Shown here one piece after another: positions 5,126-7,200 of a stretch of 7,200 nucleotides of DNA; position 1 is the stretch's first letter, and each line of letters starts with the position of its first letter. Below the pieces are notes generated by a model that was not told where the DNA came from, ran no database searches, and worked only from the letters and a program-made list of their open reading frames with translations. Position numbers and translations under genes: made by a program. The stretch covers positions 27,099-34,298 of the forward strand of contig DAVI01000033.1 of assembly GCA_002505495.1 (NCBI GenBank), written 5' to 3'. Source of the DNA: Euryarchaeota archaeon UBA59 (lineage in GTDB: Archaea > Thermoplasmatota > Poseidoniia > Poseidoniales > Thalassarchaeaceae).

Positions 5126-7200
5126 ATGAAGAGAACAATGAGTCTGGTTCTGGCCTTGCTAATGCTAGTAAGCATCTTGGCCAGCATGAACCCAATTGAA
5201 TTGAGTAATGAAGAAGTGGTCGATGATGCAGAAGGACGTGCAGGATACGAGGTCATCCTCGTTGGTGCAATGGAGCCTAGGGCATCTTCGACCGACATGA
5301 ATGGAAATGTGCGAAACGCCTTGGAAGTTGGTGAGGAAATCAACTTCCGAGTGGTGGTCGAGAACACTGGAGACAACGATGTCTCCGAGTTGTCCATCAC
5401 CGTTGAGGTGGATGACGGCGTCGAGATAACGCCGCTCATCATCGATGCAGAGGACAGCGCCGTCTGTGACGACGTTCTCTCCTGCCCGCACGCTTCGCTC
5501 GCAGCAGGTGACTACCTAGCAGGTGGCAACTACTTCGTCAGAGATGGCGCAGGTGGCAACCTAGCATGGACGCCTGACGCGCCCGGCGTGTTCACCGTGA
5601 CCATCGCAATCGACTCTGGTGACCAGGACACCAACCTGAACAACAACCAGATATCGTACGATGTCACCGTCATCGACTGGTACGACATCTCCGTCTCCCT
5701 TGCATGGGACGACGAGGTCAACGGCGGCTCCGGTGCAGGCCCACACGCATTCACCATGACCGCCATCGTCGACGGCAGCGACTCCTGGGAGCCTCGAGGG
5801 GTCGAGTTGGAGGTCCACTTTGGTGGGCTCTTCGCGAATTTTGACGACCAATCAAACCCTATCTCGACCTTCGACGCCGATGGGGAGGCTGACAACAACA
5901 CGGCCCAAGACGGCTGCCCGGACATCAACGACTGCACCTGGACCGTCAACTTCGGCGAGCTCAGGGGAGCAGGACAGGCTAATGACATTCAAGTCTACGC
6001 CAACCTTACCTCCGAGCCACCCACCTACATCAGCGCGAGCGACCTCGGCGAGACCCGCCGGGTCCCGACCTACCAGTACTCCTACAACTTCGGTGGCGTG
6101 ATCAAGGGAGATGCAGCGACTGCTAACGGAATCGGCACATACACCATCACCGCCTCGCTGAAGAACTATGTGATTTTCGAGCAGGTATCTACAGACTACG
6201 GCGCCGGTCCCGGCGGCGGCCACGAGGCAGACCTCGTTACGGAGCTGGTTGAGACCAACCAGTCTCTGGATGACAGGAACGGCAACAACGACGCCCTGCT
6301 GACAGGCACGTTCGCCTCCTACCACGATGTCCGAGTATTCACCTTGGAGGTTGGACCAGACCGCGCAGACGGTGGTCGTCTGGACGCGGGATTCACCCGC
6401 CTCTACGCAACCGTGCAGCACAGCGGAAGCAACCCCGAGGCGGCAAACTACGACTGGTTGGTCGAGTTCAACATCAGGGATTCAGATGGCAACGACGCCA
6501 CAGACATGAATGGTAACCCGATCTCTCCGGTGGGGGCAGATCAGTGTGATCTGCCTGGAGAGGAAATTCCCTATTCACACAAAGCTCTCGGTGAGATGAT
6601 GCCAGCGCAGCTGGACGGAACCGCCTGCGTTGACATCATGCTGAACCCGGGCGTCTTCTCGATATCCGCGGAGGTCACGATGCTCGACACCGATATTGAC
6701 AACGGTAACTACACCGACATGAATTCGGCGAACGACCGCAAGACAGGTCACTTCGAGGTCATCAACTACGGGCCGTTCGCCTACCTCACGATGGAAGAGG
6801 TGAGTGGAGCCTTGGTGATGGGTCAACAGGAAGGGGTTTCCTTCTCCGCACGCGCGATGCACCAAAACCAACCGGACATCGACGGTGACGGCAACGCGGA
6901 CCCGATGGAGTACACGTGGTCAGCAATCGGAGCAAACAATATGCCCGTGCCTGATGAGTTGACCATGGGTTGCATGATGCAAGATATCTGCACCATCCAA
7001 CTCGGCCCATTCTGGGCAGGCAGCCCGACGGTTATCGTCACGATCACCGACTACTGGGGCATGTCCGCAGTAGCACAGGTGCAGTTCACCGTCTGGAACC
7101 AGTACAGTTCAACTGAAAACACCGGAGACTGCTACGACATCGACTACTCGATTGTCTATCAGGGATCGTTGCCGATGATGGCGAACTTCAGCGATGCTGA
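5126..7200 (+). CDS. Large secreted surface protein with tandem CARDB/PKD-like beta-sandwich units (N-terminal part)
   Basis: I read this frame by hand: 691 codons with no stop, running off the right edge. Residues 1-21 form a signal peptide (MKRT, then a hydrophobic core LVLALLMLVSILAS) with no lipobox cysteine, so the protein is exported and not an obvious lipoprotein. Unit 1 (about 40-184) fits CARDB: GEEINFRVVVENTG at 69-82, LAWTPDAPG, then DQDTNLNNN at 166-174. Unit 2 is about 185-330, unit 3 about 331-395 (ending DDRNGNND, 382-389), unit 4 about 398-545 (Asp/Asn-rich ending 521-537). Unit 5 (about 546-660) is PKD-like, with an EF-hand-like loop at 584-595 and YTWS after it. Cysteines come in pairs: 114/120, 264/270, 474/501, 616/622; C669 awaits a partner. 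The protein is strongly acidic with many possible Ca2+-binding Asp clusters. It probably sits on or outside the cell surface in adhesion, binding or envelope structure; a C-terminal anchor would lie beyond the window. No enzyme motif was seen. It has its own promoter, so it is not clearly part of the transporter operon. Confidence 0.9.
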   Translation, partial: MKRTMSLVLALLMLVSILASMNPIELSNEEVVDDAEGRAGYEVILVGAMEPRASSTDMNGNVRNALEVGEEINFRVVVENTGDNDVSELSITVEVDDGVEITPLIIDAEDSAVCDDVLSCPHASLAAGDYLAGGNYFVRDGAGGNLAWTPDAPGVFTVTIAIDSGDQDTNLNNNQISYDVTVIDWYDISVSLAWDDEVNGGSGAGPHAFTMTAIVDGSDSWEPRGVELEVHFGGLFANFDDQSNPISTFDADGEADNNTAQDGCPDINDCTWTVNFGELRGAGQANDIQVYANLTSEPPTYISASDLGETRRVPTYQYSYNFGGVIKGDAATANGIGTYTITASLKNYVIFEQVSTDYGAGPGGGHEADLVTELVETNQSLDDRNGNNDALLTGTFASYHDVRVFTLEVGPDRADGGRLDAGFTRLYATVQHSGSNPEAANYDWLVEFNIRDSDGNDATDMNGNPISPVGADQCDLPGEEIPYSHKALGEMMPAQLDGTACVDIMLNPGVFSISAEVTMLDTDIDNGNYTDMNSANDRKTGHFEVINYGPFAYLTMEEVSGALVMGQQEGVSFSARAMHQNQPDIDGDGNADPMEYTWSAIGANNMPVPDELTMGCMMQDICTIQLGPFWAGSPTVIVTITDYWGMSAVAQVQFTVWNQYSSTENTGDCYDIDYSIVYQGSLPMMANFSDA

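Noticed and set aside
5519..5560. 12-base direct repeat GCAGGTGGCAAC (5519-5530 and 5549-5560)
   Set aside because: It lies in coding sequence and encodes two AGGN turns in one domain; it is best explained by repeated Gly-rich turns with shared codon choice, not a DNA element.
5852..6421. 189-codon open frame on the minus strand under the secreted protein
   Set aside because: It is antisense to a continuous frame with signal peptide, SD and domain repeats; its Val/Ala/Gly-rich content is typical of the complement of Asp/Asn-rich coding sequence.

Overview
The window looks archaeal and most resembles a marine planktonic Euryarchaeota genome, plausibly Marine Group II / Poseidoniales. That assignment is inference. 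It rests on a clear archaeal TATA box (TATAAATA) with a Shine-Dalgarno sequence ahead of the last gene, a very large FtsX-type permease, and a long, acidic, Asp/Asn-rich secreted protein built of CARDB/PKD-like beta-sandwich units. There is no 16S rRNA or other marker gene to confirm it. I see no RNA genes, mobile elements, CRISPR arrays or long DNA repeats. All three genes are on the + strand.

Region 1 (1-4998) is the end of an ABC-transporter operon. The window opens inside a LolD/MacB-type ATPase: Walker B, D-loop and H-loop are present, while Walker A and the signature motif lie upstream. Six bases after its stop comes a 1587-codon permease with two FtsX modules. I count 14 membrane segments, arranged as two similar halves (TM hairpin, TM, extracytoplasmic domain, three TMs) joined by a further TM hairpin. 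The first extracytoplasmic domain carries an extra segment of about 480 residues that does not look like the usual MacB periplasmic domain. It is rich in short beta-strand/Gly-turn patterns and may be propeller-like. It is the least explained part of the window.

Region 2 (4999-5125) is a 127-base intergenic gap with a TATA box, a small GC-rich inverted repeat near the expected transcription start, and a strong AGGAGG ribosome-binding site.

Region 3 (5126-7200, open at the right edge) is the first 691 codons of a secreted surface protein. It has a signal peptide and about five beta-sandwich units in tandem. Four units carry a cysteine pair, three of them as C-x5-C, and each second cysteine starts a similar strand. 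One unit has a near-perfect EF-hand-like calcium loop.

The ATPase and permease almost certainly work as one complex, with ATP hydrolysis in the cytoplasm driving movement of the outer domains (mechanotransmission, as in MacB/LolCDE). The substrate is unknown. The secreted protein has its own promoter, so any functional link to the transporter is only positional.
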